From positions 32,988,619 to 33,052,618 of the forward strand of contig JASFXZ010000001.1 in NCBI GenBank assembly GCA_032209605.1: a stretch of 64,000 bases of DNA, read 5' to 3'. The position numbers and the translations under genes were made by a program. Below are positions 24,171-36,481 of the stretch, piece after piece. Numbering within the stretch: the first letter of the stretch is position 1; every line of letters starts with the position of its first letter. The DNA is from Mactromeris polynyma. Lineage: Eukaryota > Mollusca > Bivalvia > Venerida > Mactridae. The notes beneath the pieces were generated by a model that was given only the letters and a program-made list of their open reading frames with translations, was not told the DNA's origin and did not search any database.

Positions 24171-25804
24171 AATTTGAAACACTCCTGCGTTTTCTTTGAT
24201 AATACAAATTGTCCCGCTCCCAAGAAAAAAATCAAAGCTTGCGTAAAAATTAACATCCCTTCAATAAACGTACTTCCTTCCAATATGTTATTTTCTAAGC
24301 ACCGGTTGTTTTAAATTAAGGAGACAAAATTACATCATAATCTATCATTATCTACCAGTAACTTGACATATCAATTATGTTCTTGTCACAATTTGTCTCT
24401 ATTTAATTAAATAGTCTTTTTGTCCCATACTGTACGTTAAGCATGTCAGATTATTTCTATTACGTTGAATCGTTTGATGAGTAGATTGTCTGTGAATTAG
24501 CTGATGAGCAGTCAGAACAATACAACTTGGAAGGCTCTTTTTGTTTCAACAGAGCGATAACGTGCCGATACTTTACGTTTGTTTATGTACGAAGGTTGTA
24601 CAAAGAGTGACGTAGACTTTGTATGTAACTTTTACAAACTTTATTGAATCAAACTAAATGTACACGGTCACCGATCCGCATTCACAGTACTATTTTCTAA
24701 TGCAAATAAATCGTGTCTATGACAATACTGTCAGAAGTTACGCATCAAGAAGAACGGTCCCTAAATGGACCATGTGCACGGCCATTATACGTCTCTATAG
24801 GTAGTTTGTTGGACACTCAATGCGTACGTCGCCCCTGAAGCCCACACACACGGATTTTACAGATTTATAATAGATCGCACATGAATGACTATTCCGATCC
24901 ATAAACATTTGGACATTCTCGTAATAAAACGCAACCTCTGCAGAGCGGAACTCTTCAGGATAACTACATTTTGACTGTTGTTGAGTGTTTGTTCTTTAGA
25001 GATGACATTGGCCTTAATGCATGGACATTGATTCTGCTGTTAAACAGAGGTTGATACTACCCAGAGGACCACGCTGATGGTGCAAGGTATTTCATAAATA
25101 TAAGCTCATGTTGAAAAGCCATTATGAATTCTAGTCTAAACCAATTTTGTTGGAGTTGTGTATCTCCGATGGTATATTTAATTCTAGTACGTAAATATTT
25201 TGATAATAATAATAAAAGCCCAACTCAGCGAAATCAGAGTATCAAAAAGCCCAAACACATTATAACATCCACTTGTCAACTAATCATTATAAGTACTATG
25301 CAGCGCCACGTACTTAACTCGTGTAATTATCCCTGATTTCAGATTGATCAAGTTATAAGTACGATCATATGAAGGTATCAGTGTATTACATTGTTGATGT
25401 GGTGTAAATGAGATCGTAAGAACTCAGATGTTGACACTTGAACATGATTTTCTCTAAGCCGAACGTGACACATCTCAACTTTCGTCAGCTTTTGGTGAAA
25501 TATTAGTCCTCGAGGGATTCTCTATATTTTCTTGTGCGGGTAATTGATAACTCAATTAGTTTATAGCAGGGTCAGATTGTAGAGAAGGAATACTCATATT
25601 ATATATAATTACAGTACATATTACTTCAAAATCATCCAGGTTAAAATTGATTTGAAGTTAATTTTGACTTTCCTTGGGTAAACAACAACCAATCAGAACA
25701 TAAGCCTTTCGTCACGTGGTTTGATTTTTGAATAAAGTTCAGAGACGCTGAAAGGACTTTTATGTAATGCGAGTAAGAACTTATATCAATCGATTTTGAT
25801 GACA
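24171..25804. other. Non-genic stretch with one degraded GAGAGGTTG-like fragment
   Basis: About 24,928-25,070 has CGCAACCTCTGCAGAGCGGA and GTTGTTGAGTGTTTGTTCTT, an eroded relative of the GAGAGGTTG elements. Nothing else in the stretch is recognisable, and no gene is supported. Confidence 0.45.
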
Positions 25805-25890
25805 GCTTCTAAGGCGGGATTGGAACCCAGGTCCTTCGGATCAGGAGTCAGGCGTTCTACCACTCGCCCTCTATGGCTCCCTTCAGCATG
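25805..25890 (-). repeat. tRNA-like SINE head, minus strand
   Basis: On the minus strand: GGGAGCCATAGAGGGCGAGT, GGTAGAACGCCTGACTCCTG, and CTGGGTTCCAATCCCGCC. The A-box region (GGGCGAGTGGTAGAACGCC) and B-box region (GGGTTCCAATCCC) are at tRNA spacing. The acceptor arm does not pair convincingly and the anticodon stem is imperfect. It is therefore more likely a tRNA pseudogene or SINE head than a working tRNA. Confidence 0.55.
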
Positions 25891-28417
25891 TACCCTTAGA
25901 TCCAAGCATTTTCAAAATGTACGAAGTATGATATCCAAAATCTGCGAGTTAAACATCTGTAAATGTCGTCAGCGTTGCACTTTAACAGACTCTATGTCAT
26001 GTACACATATTGTGTCAAGTGGTTTTCTTAAGTTGACGCTATAATATACATTAGTCTGTATCGCCGCGTAACACTAATTAAATGTGCAAGTATGTTTTTA
26101 TTGTTCTGTATTTCAGTCAAGTGGCCCCGTGACTGCATTTCCTACAATCAGACTTTGCATTCTATTTACATACATTGCATAAGTGTTCCGTAGAACTAAA
26201 ACCTATACTGGTATAAATGGCTAACCTGACTTTTGGTATTTTAAGCATCATCACACCGTTATGACACAGTGATCTGAAACGATTAACATCCTATTGACAG
26301 GTTTTGACAGGTTTACATTGGCATTTTTCGATAGTTCAATGCATTTGAATTATATTTGTGATCTTTTACTGCAATCAAACTGAACAGAAAACGTATCCAG
26401 CAGTGGCGTATTGGCACTTTAGACCAGTATATGTGTGACCACTTTGTTCCGAACTTCATACAATCTCGAAATAACGTACTCCACTCGCATGATTTTTCCC
26501 GCTCAACACACGAATTTATAGTAACATATGTCAAGTTATGAGACGTTACTTAAAGCAATATTAAGATGGTCTGTGATTAATGTTTGTTCAAAATATCTCA
26601 ACTTATCACGTCACTCACATTATACTGGTCGTCGGTAAATTGAATAATGTTGTCACCTTATCCAACTCTAGAGAATTGTTTGATATCAATATACGATAGT
26701 GATTTCCCTAGAGTGGATGTTGGGGATTCATCATCACTTTCTCTTACACCCTCAGTGACTCTTTCCTCGTCTCCATTTCCTTCCTTTGACACTGTCCAGT
26801 ATTGTGATGACACGTGTTCATTGTCAGCCATACAGCAATGGTAAAACATCCAATCATACTCAATACTAAATTGACCATCTGATAGTCACTTATAAATAAG
26901 ACTCCTCTGCTATCAAGTGGCGTCAAAGTGCGCTTTGCTAGGATTTTTTTTATTTTTTTGAGGGGGAGATATTCTTATTTTCCTCGTACATAAGTATGTG
27001 TGGGTCGAGGACATCCCACTCCATACTTTACAAAATATCAATTAGTGTCCATAAGAAAAATTTAGAAAGGTTAGTATTTCATATTTAAGAGACTTATGAT
27101 ATGCAACTAAGGTTATATTACACTAAAGCAGAAATAAATAATTAACATGTTTGATTTGTATAATTTTCATAGTACTTGTTAATTGGTCTCCTACCATTTA
27201 TTATGAACCAATTAGTTCCATGTTTTGTTTGTGGTTGAGTTGAGATTTAGCTCATACCATTTTCGCTCTCAGTTATATGGAAAGGTTATCTACTTGTTGG
27301 AGACACACTGCCCTCCATAAGTTTCTTCACACATGAATATTTTGGATTTCATTACTTTTTCATGCAGAATTTCAAATAAGCATATATGACCATGAAGTAA
27401 AATCATTCATCTCACTTCTGTGATGGATAGTAAAGAATCAACAACTCAGCCGCAGCATCAATCGACCATCATCCGAAACCAACATTTGTATTAACTGATT
27501 GATCTGACACAAAAATGAGATAATTTGTTTCAGTACAAATTTATAAATACTTCTACAGAAAAGTATTGCTGTGTCAAAAATCGTTTTCAATTTATTGCAT
27601 TGTGACACACATATTAAATAACATTAATTACAATGAGAATTGTCGAAGTGTGAATAAGTCATATTGCTTCCCTTGAAATCCGAACGTAGGCTAAAGGGCT
27701 TCTCACTGCTTTGTCGCGATATCTGTTTGAATACATAGTCTGAATGTTCATCCCAAACAAACATCAACTAAAATTCCCCGACAATTTCGTGGTATTTACA
27801 AGCACTATTAAAAACCTGGGATGTGCGAAGTTTCTTGTGTAGTAGTCGTCAATTGAAACATGTGTTGAGTACTGATTTGTAAGTACAATAATGATAATGC
27901 TTGTAACTTCTTTTTACTGCATGTAAAGAGACAACACACTTGGGCAAGCTCAGTCTTCCCTGTGAGCCTCGCTGATATACACATGTCACATTGTGTAACA
28001 CATAACATCAATAATAAATAGGTATAGATATAAAAAGAAAAATATATTTAAACCTGAAAACACATGAGAACATACTTAAAATGTAACAAGGAATGTTACT
28101 TTATTTACAATGTAACATTATGCTGCACACCAGAGTAAAACAATGTGTGGTATGGAGAATTTGATTGGGCGACTATTTTAGAGGTATTTTCTTCTTCCTT
28201 AATATTGGTCAAGTATATGCATGAGATTTTCTATAAAATTCAAGTTTACAGAGTAGTCTTTGAGTGAGATCTGAACGATGTGTTATTTGTTTCATTTAAC
28301 AGGTTAGACAGGTATTTTAGAATTATATTAGTTTTGATTTATAATTTGTTCTTGTGCCTTCGCCAATTTCAGTTCTTTGAATAATGTTTGAGTTGGGACA
28401 CCGTAAATTTGGGTTAC
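25891..28417. other. AT-rich non-genic stretch
   Basis: Apart from the small minus-strand frame noted separately and a possible transposon end at 27,672-27,710, nothing is recognisable. Confidence 0.5.
26658..26831 (-). CDS. Small acidic open frame, 57 codons, doubtful
   Basis: From an ATG at 26,831 the minus strand reads MADNEHVSSQYW..., a stretch rich in E, D, S and G (GNGDEERVTEGVRESDDESP), then ends ...KQFSRVG and a stop. The composition is unlike the hydrophobic, Cys/Tyr/Ile-rich chance frames elsewhere in the window and resembles the acidic N-terminus of a real protein. No splice donor consistent with the frame was found before the stop, and I recognise no family. It could be a pseudogene remnant, an exon of an unseen gene, or chance. 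Confidence 0.2.
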   Translation of the reverse strand: MADNEHVSSQYWTVSKEGNGDEERVTEGVRESDDESPTSTLGKSLSYIDIKQFSRVG

Positions 28418-28490
28418 ACCTAATACCGAATAATACCGGATAATACCGAATAATACCGAATAACTCGAAATAACTACCTAATAATATATT
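28418..28490. repeat. Short tandem repeat of AATACCGAATA type
   Basis: AATACCGAAT / AATACCGGAT units of about 10-11 bp recur five or six times. The repeat lies directly at the 3' end of the minus-strand SINE at 28,492-28,705, the usual position of a SINE tail repeat. Confidence 0.8.
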
Positions 28491-28491
28491 T

Positions 28492-28705
28492 TTGGAGGAT
28501 AGTGCATGATACAGGAGATGCCCCAGTTCCAGAGGCACCCCTGGTACTTTTACGTGCTCGATGTAAAGCATCATACAAGGGACCTTGGTTTTTAAAACCT
28601 AGTCCGAAAGACTGTTAGTACGGTCAGTGATGTAGCGGGTAATCGAACCTGCGATCCCTGGATTACTAGTCCGGCGCGTTACCACTGGACTACGGATCCG
28701 CTACT
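28492..28705 (-). repeat. SINE family C, intact head and body
   Basis: On the minus strand from about 28,703: GGATCCGTAGTCCAGTGGTA (A-box region), GGATCGCAGGTTCGATTACC (B-box region), then a body with CGGACTAGGTTTTAAAAACC, CTTTACATCGAGCACGTAAA and GGGGTGCCTCTGGAACTGGG, ending at a short tandem tail. It is homologous to the copy at 8,874-9,050 over the whole body. Confidence 0.75.
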
Positions 28706-31700
28706 ATTATACTACGGTATTCGTCTTTGCACGGACCGTGTATTTAGGAAGGGTTATTGATGCGTGAAGCATAAACACACAACTATAGATATAAAATAGC
28801 CACACAAATAAATTGTTACATGATTTTGCAAATAATCTGTGTCCTATGACGTTTTCGAGAACATTTCTTCAAGCATTCGTCATGAAATTGTACTTTATCA
28901 ATGAATATATTGAAAGAAATTATGTTGACTGTCTTAGACTTTAATGTACGCGACCCACAGTAGCTAGCTCAGGAATCACACTAACATTGGGACGCTTTAA
29001 CTTTAAATGCTTGCAAAATTTGGAATATTTGCGTGATTACTCTAATATTAGTTCCGTTATCTTAACATTGTGCAGTTACATCGAAATATGTCTGTAGTTG
29101 GAAATATAAAAATAGAAAGAATTCACGCGATCGATCTAAATAATGGGAATACAATTTGTTTTTTCATCGTATAAAATCCCAGGAAAATGACAGAAATGTT
29201 TTCTAATCACCGCATAAATAAAGTATTATTGGTTACTCGCTTAGTTTGTTTTTGTATTGCCGAAGAATGAGAGAACTCTATCTGAATAGCACAATGTGAA
29301 ATTGTTGAAATGTGCTTTTATTGCCAAATTAGTGGCCTAACCATGATTTGTGCTACAAGGTAAATTATATTTTGTTAGCAATATATGCTCTATCTTTGAG
29401 TTTCTTACGTAATGAAATGGAATCAAAATTCTATACTGCTATCGAATTCAATTCATACTAAATATTGTTAACGTTAGATGTCTGAAAGGCATTCTGTTAT
29501 AAATCTGCCATCATCTGGTTATACATATTTATAGCTTACACCGAACGAGTATGGTATTCAATTATAGGAATTGAGTCAGAAACAGAGAATACTTCGTTAT
29601 TCACAAATCTCTCGTATTTTCATATACTTTGATCATACTTTGGTTACAATGGAAATTGTTTATTAAATGGGGTTAGTTTTTCATCAAATTGTTAATCAAA
29701 ACTATAAATTTTAATTAATTAACACATGCTTACTATTTACGCGCTACATATGTTAAGCCTATAAGTCGACAAGTCTTTTAATAATGTTTTTGTAAATGAG
29801 TAGGCTTGTTTATTGTATATTAACGACCCATTGAAAGAAACACACTGCAATTAAACATGAATGTGTATGATACTGGTAAAATATTTAGTGACTACTCTTT
29901 TTTTGAAAAACCAGAAGCCTTGCTTAAAATCTCTACTTTAATTAGATAATGTAGCAAATATATTTTCTTTGTCACATATGTATATACAGGTATTTATGGA
30001 ATTTAATTGCCAATATAAATGCAACATTTGCGTAGATTTACAACTAGAGCATTTTTACAAAAAAACAAACTCCGAGCCTTAAAATAACTTCAAAATGATA
30101 TTAAATGCATTTGTTTCGTTGGGATAAGTATCTAATTTACTTACTTTAGTCAGTGAGTTGACAATGCCAGTGATATTCTTATATATATGTCGTGCGTATT
30201 GGTAATGCTTTTATTGGCCCCAGCAGAGTATTTGGAATATATAATGTTAGTCTCATATTATTAAATCTAGTTAACATTGTGTTTTCTCGACACAAACATG
30301 TGCGTATATGATTATATCATATAAGATTTCTACGTTCATTGAGTGACAAAACTACATTCGCGGATGGAAACAAGATGTTAATAATGTCCCATGGGTTTGT
30401 TCTAGAAAATCTTATCCCGTCATGCGCAATTAAAATGGAATCAAACATCCATTAAGGAAAATGTAGTGCGTATGATTTACGAGATCCAGGGATTTAGAAG
30501 ACAAATCCGGCATTTTAAATTTGCTGCGTCAAGTTCGGAAAATATTAAGAAAGTGCTAAAATCTGACAGAAACTCAATAACTCACTGTAAATATCTCACA
30601 CTTCGGAGTAAGTTCCACTTAAAAGTCTCATCGTAAAAGAAGCTCGAGCATTTGGGTATTTGTTTTAAAAAGAAGTTTGCGACTGAAATTGTTAATGAGT
30701 TTTTAGACTCATTGTTAGATCGGATTATTCCATTTTATAAACAGGTAACCAAGTACACGTATACTCGGATAGTTTCTGCCATCCGTTTAAACCTACATCC
30801 TTGCGTTCATCATATTATACAGCCAACGAGGTGAGAGAGCTGAAATGGATGACCGGAAGTGCCCGAGTATACAGATACGTACACAACATTAACAAAGACC
30901 CCTTTATAGGTAAATGGAAAATACCAGTGTAAAAATAAATCTGACAGGTCAGCAAAATTCCCAGTATATGTGAGTCATTACGCAACAAAAACCTGTTGAA
31001 ATTACATATCCAGTAAGGTGTTTGTAAATGGTTTGCGTTGGTATACCAACATTTCAAGCGTGAATTGCGAGGTATTCCAATAATAGTTGCTTAACCAGTG
31101 GTCGTTAAAAATAGAATTTCAAGGAAAATGTACTAAAGTGTTTGTCTCCAGGCTTGAATCCATGGAAATAGTTCCCTTAGCACAGATTGCTAACGAATGA
31201 CTCAGTGAATGTTTTACGTGACCACATGGATTTGAAAATCATTATACTTCCCTACCTCGTGCTTAAAATTATTAACTGCATTTTTAAAGAGAAGGCGTAC
31301 GTCAGGATTGATTTTGGTACTGATGTAGTCTGTCTACGTTGTGTCTGCCCGTGTCATCTGGTTGTTACATGTACATATATATATTGTTTCTACACAATAT
31401 ACTTCACAATCTATGAGTATGCAGTGAGACAAATTTCTCCAAATTGGTCACCCACCTTTTCTGTTAGGCTACTGGTAATTTTGAAAAAAATCTTTATAGT
31501 ATGTTTTTTACATATTTTTATGTATGAGTTTGTGGTTTCTAAAGACCAAGGTATGATGAAGAAAAAAATAGCAAATTTGGTTAATTTATAGCTATTTGTA
31601 TATATTTTGAAAATCTGACAACATTAATAAGTGACCAATTAGAAAATCATTTGCGTGAAAACTATATACACAAATATGTTACAAAATGTAGATAAATATT

Positions 31701-33214
31701 AACATACCATGTTTGATATTGGTACTTATACGTGTATATGAGTATCTAAGGTTATAACAGAAACATGCAATCTACTGTGAGATTGCAATTTATGAATCAA
31801 AGAGGACATTTTCATATTGCTTTCACTGTTTTAACAACATCGTATACATATACTGTAACACGTCTTAGACCTTAACTTTCAAATAGAATAGTCACGGCTA
31901 AGCGTCTTGATTATGTGAATTCCAAGAAGAAAAAGAACCCGTTTGATCGACAATCGAGTTCTCAGAATAATTTCCCTCACATAATATTTGTCTAAGATTT
32001 CCCATTTCCTGTCTCAATACTAAATATCAACATCGAAAGAATTTGTTGCATTTGACAATATTCATTTTTACCGTGTGTGTTTTATCATCAAAAACGCAAG
32101 CAAGAAATGTAATATCTGCACGAGAGCACATTTACTAAACGTGTGATTTGTTCTATACGTCAATTAACCTCATTATCTCTGTAAATCCACAGGGAAATGT
32201 TACAGTTTTACAAGCCTATCACACGTATATTTAAAGTGCATGTTAATGTGTATCGTGGCACCCATGATATAAGTAGGTTAATAAAAGTGGAACATTCCCC
32301 TATGTTTGAAAAACTCAAAGCACACACCACGTTTACAGAGCTCTGTGTTGTGTTCGTCTATGTGCTAACCGTGCATTTTATCACATTTCTTACAACTTTA
32401 GTATTTCATCTGGGTGTGAGCAAACGTTTCACGGATGCTCGTGTTAATGTTTTCGGTCGGTTTTTCTATTGAAGCAGTAAAGATTACTACAAGGCAACCA
32501 TGAATAAAATTCGTTTCAAATCAAACGATATTTTCATTGCAGAGATTTATAGAAAATAACCAATAGCCATTCATTATGGTGAATTGTGTAATAAAATGTT
32601 TATTGCACAACTTGTGCGTATGCTATAAAGCTTACCACCTTCAGAATGAGGGTTACATTAGAAAGTTTAATGAGTACTTTTTTATAAATTGACTTAGGTA
32701 ATCTTTATATCCTTGCCTGGGTGGTCTGCTAGATTTTGGAGATGTTTTGTTGCCGTCTGCGTAGTCATGTGAGGAATGTATTACGTGTTATGCTATTGAA
32801 CATTTGACAAACTGAAAAGCCTGTAATCTCTATTGAATGAACGTTCATTACGCCAATAGCTCACAACGCCAGGAACACTTGCTGCATTATATTTATCTAT
32901 ATAATTGAGAATAAAACGGTTCAACTGTATGCACATTTAGATTGGTATCTACGTTTTATTACCCTAATTATGGAATATAATGAAATTTTAATAAGACGTG
33001 TGCAACTGTTAACGGGTATTATTGTATTATGGCTGGAAGATGTACAAACCTTAAATACCTTGCCAATGCCTATATGCTCTAATGTGTGCCCTGTTTGGAA
33101 GTAACTCTTGAATTCGTGTGCACGTTGGTCTTGTTGCATTGATCGTGCAAGCCCAATTCTTAGAAAAAGCATATATCTGATTTAAGCACAAATTCGCAAC
33201 AATATACTACAAAC
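28706..33214. other. AT-rich non-genic stretch
   Basis: I see no gene, RNA or clear repeat in 4.5 kb. The 134-codon plus frame at 31,187-31,591 and the 91-codon frame at 32,197-32,472 have no recognisable domain and no matching splice context. Confidence 0.5.
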
Positions 33215-33350
33215 ACGTCCCATTAACTCTGTCTGTAGAGCACTCGACTATCAATCTTGAGGTCATAGGTTCGAACCTGGCTGAGGAAGTGAGGGTAAGT
33301 TCTCTGTGAGAATTTGACTGAAGGTTATTCTCCCAAAGTCGTATGTCCTC
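33215..33350 (+). repeat. SINE family A head and proximal body
   Basis: ACTCTGTCTGTAGAGCACTC is the A-box region and CATAGGTTCGAACCTGGCTG the B-box region. GAGAATTTGACTGAAGGTTA and AAAGTCGTATGTCCTCCA follow, in the order of the other family A copies. The distal body is missing, so the copy is 3'-truncated or decayed. Confidence 0.7.
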
Positions 33351-34681
33351 CATTTATATATGTGTGTGTTTTACGTCATATTTCAACAATAGATCAATTT
33401 TACACGGTAGATTGTTGATAACCAATCAGTACTTACATGTTCTTCCAAATGCAATATATATATATATATAAAATCAAAATGAAGTCATTATAAGTGAAAT
33501 TAAGACTGTAAATATTGCGTATTCATACGAAGAAAATGTAGACTATACAGTTAAAGTTCATAACTAATTTGCAGAATTAGCGGTCTACCAATGTCCAGAA
33601 CTAGAATAGTATCCGCAAAATGTCTACTAAACTCTCCAAATATAAACACGTATTTGCTTTCAATTTTGATTTCAGACAGTGATTCATTATTTTCATATTT
33701 GTAGTGATTCGGAGTAATCTCTAATGTGACGAGTGCTTCAGGCAAATTTTACGAGTTAATGAAAGCAAACATGTAATATTTAGAGAAGGACATTTTCGTA
33801 TAGATGTGGCGAGTGTCACTGTGCGTTCATTTATTGTATCTGTCTGTTTTTTTGTCCATATATCGACACAATAACTGTTCGTTTTCTTCAAAGAGACTTT
33901 GCACAATAATGCAATCGATATTCTATCAAATATTTGGGTTAATCTTGCAAGAATTAGATTCGTCTATTATGTGAGACATTACCACAGAATGCACAAAGAA
34001 TGCGGGAAAATGTCGAGATATTGTTAAAAATGTGTTTACGTGAAATATTCGTTAATCCTCTTTAAGGTTATTTGAATTAATCTAAATAATCGATTTGTTC
34101 GTGTAATTTGATTTAAATAAAATCTGTTCGTGTTAGAAATAGCTTTACTTCTTTCAACTCGTACGTAACTGCATTACGGAGAACCAATCCTTACATTTAA
34201 TGTGATAGAAGCTTGTGCCACGAGCAACATAATGGGACAGACAGACAAATACAAAAACAAGTCAGCTCAACAGATCGTAATTACCAAAATGATTGATAAT
34301 TATTGGATATAGTAAAACGGTCAATGCCTCGTTGTTTTTATGCGCCGTTCTTTTATGTTATTAGATGGTGGTCGGTGTTTTATTTTGAAGCAACAGCATT
34401 TTTAATCTACGAGACATTGGTTTACTGCGAAGATAACTACTGTGTTTCTATAAAAGGCATTTCGGCATTTTTTTGCATATGAACTATTGACACATTTGCT
34501 TGCCCCAGTATCAGAACGCGTTCAAATCAATTAGCTCGATTAGAAGAATACTCAAACTTTTATTGCCAAAACCCATATAAACAGAATTTAAGAGTTAACC
34601 GTGCAATTAAACGTTTAGATTCCATTTTCTCCCCAATTACAGGATAGATATTAAAACCACATCGGGAAATATCCAACTACA
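33351..34681. other. AT-rich non-genic stretch with a TA microsatellite
   Basis: A short (AT)n run lies at 33,454-33,471. No gene is supported. Confidence 0.55.
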
Positions 34682-34862
34682 TTAAACCTCTCCACGTCGC
34701 ACCTCAAACCACAAACTTTAGCTGAACCAAATGTTGGCTTTTTGTTGAGAGGTTGTTGCTCTAGAATGGTTTAATTAATTCCCTATACAGGAAAAAACAC
34801 TGATGTTGTTAAGGAGAGGTCGTTGTCCAAGAGAGGGTCGCTCGAAGATGTCACACTGTATT
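34682..34862 (+). mobile_element. GAGAGGTTG-family MITE copy
   Basis: The left end has AAACCTCTCCACGTCGCACC. The middle has TTTGTTGAGAGGTTGTTGCT, then GGAGAGGTCGTTGTCCAAGA, and the right end is GAGGGTCGCTCGAAGATGTCACACTGTA. Opposed GCGACC / GGTCGC termini and the CACTGTA end indicate an inverted-repeat DNA element. The copy is single and not tandemly amplified, which makes it useful for comparison with the array at 9.3 kb. Confidence 0.6.
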
Positions 34863-35711
34863 ACAGACGAGAATGCAGTAAAACTAAAATGGTCATGTTT
34901 ATTTCAGAAGCAAATGTCTTATTACCATGTAGATGTAGTTTGTGTGAAAATAACTGCGTGTTGGTGGTGGTATTTTACAACCGCATTTAAAAAGTGATTT
35001 ATGACGAAAAAACTTTATTGTACACAAAGATAGCTTAACTCCGAGGCATCACAGACGGTTAAACGGTACCAAGAACACCTACCGCGTTCTCCTTTAGAGT
35101 CACTCCTCGTGTTCAACGAACAACTTTAGCAATTACCCTCTTTGACGTACATAAATGCAGAATTATTCTTACAATATTATTTTCAGTAAGAAAAGTGAAA
35201 ATCTCCGGATATTATTTTCCTGTATCACTATTGATGTGGTTCATTACTTTCATTATAGGCTCTTTCATCTTCAGTTGTCCGCGCGTCGGCTCATATTTCA
35301 CAGATAACGGTTCGAGAAAAGTCCTAACTCCTTGATATCTCATTGAAAGATTTTTAGATGAGATGAAATAGCACTTACAAGTATACTTCGCCCGTTACCT
35401 TTTATTCCTTTATTTCTGTTTGATGTTTCAAGTGTAAGCTCTTGAAATCCAGCCAGCTTTTATCGGCAATAGAACTTTGAGAGATTACTAGGATAGAAAT
35501 ACAATTGAAGCTCTTCTTTTTTCCTATGACAGACCTGAAATTATACATGTATGCATTATTCAAATATTATAATTGCTCATCTACGGATCAGGTATACCAA
35601 TGTCGAGTATTACCATATACAATAATTATTTTAAACGAAATGAGTCCAATATTTAAAATTAAACAGACTACATGCAGTTACTAAACATTTTACCGCGTTC
35701 ATATGCATTTA
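34863..35711. other. AT-rich non-genic stretch
   Basis: Nothing recognisable as a gene or repeat. Confidence 0.55.
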
Positions 35712-35845
35712 TATCGTGGTAAGGGTCCTCCGTGGTCGAACGGTAGTGATCGCTGACTTCAAATCACTTGTCCCTCACCGCTGCGTGTTCGAATCACACT
35801 CGGTTTTTAGAACTTTTTAAGTGGATGGCTTCCAGAAGGTCGGTG
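35712..35845 (+). repeat. tRNA-derived SINE head preceding a 53-bp array
   Basis: The head GGTCCTCCGTGGTCGAACGG (A-box region) and GCTGCGTGTTCGAATCACAC (B-box region) is followed by TTTTTAGAACTTTTTAAGTG and GGCTTCCAGAAGGTCGGTGG. The last block runs straight into the first minisatellite unit. From memory, the motif GGTCGGTGGTTCTACCCAGG with CTTCCTCCACC is frequent in bivalve repeats; this was not checked. Confidence 0.65.
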
Positions 35846-36481
35846 GTTCTACCAAGGTGAGCGCCTGGAGTCTTCCTCCACCCTTATAGCTGGAATAGGT
35901 TCTACCAAGGTGAGCGCATGGAGTCTTCCTCCACCCTTATAGCTGGAATAGGTTCTACCAAGGTGAGCGCATGGAGTCTTCCTCCACCCTTATAGCTGGA
36001 ATAGGTTCTACCAAGGTGAGCGCATGGAGTCTTCCTCCACCCTTATAGCTGGAATAGGTTCTACCAAGGTGAGCGCATGGAGTCTTCCTCCACCCTTATA
36101 GCTGGAATAGGTTCTACCAAGGTGAGCGCATGGAGTCTTCCTCCACCCTTATAGCTGGAATAGGTTCTACCAAGGTGAGCGCATGGAGTCTTCCTCCACC
36201 CTTATAGCTGGAATAGGTTCTACCAAGGTGAGCGCATGGAGTCTTCCTCCACCCTTATAGCTGGAATAGGTTCTACCAAGGTGAGCGCCTGGAGTCTTCC
36301 TCCACCCTTATAGCTGGAATAGGTTCTACCCAGGTGAGCGCATGGAGTCTTCCTCCACCCTTATAGCTGGAATAGGTTCCACCCAGGTGAGCGCCTGGAG
36401 TCTTCCTCCACCCTTATAGCTGGAATAGGTTCTACCAAGGTGAGCGCATGGAGTCTTCCTCCACCCTTATAGCTGGAATAG
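35846..36481. repeat. Minisatellite, 53-bp unit, 12 copies
   Basis: The unit reads GTTCTACCAAGGTGAGCGCA then TGGAGTCTTCCTCCACCCTT then ATAGCTGGAATAG, with unit starts at 35,846, 35,899 and 35,952, an exact 53-bp period. Units are nearly identical apart from CGCCTGG versus CGCATGG and CCAAGG versus CCCAGG. The first and two late units carry the CGCCTGG form. The length fits 12 whole units, and the SINE-like core enters the array without a gap. Confidence 0.95.

Noticed and set aside
23885..24283. 132-codon minus-strand frame with internal repeats
   Set aside because: Its repeated part is the GAGAGGTTG-type element read in frame; there are no domains or gene signals.
25805..25890. Functional tRNA gene on the minus strand
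   Set aside because: The acceptor stem does not pair and the anticodon stem is imperfect. The A and B boxes alone fit a SINE head or tRNA pseudogene better.
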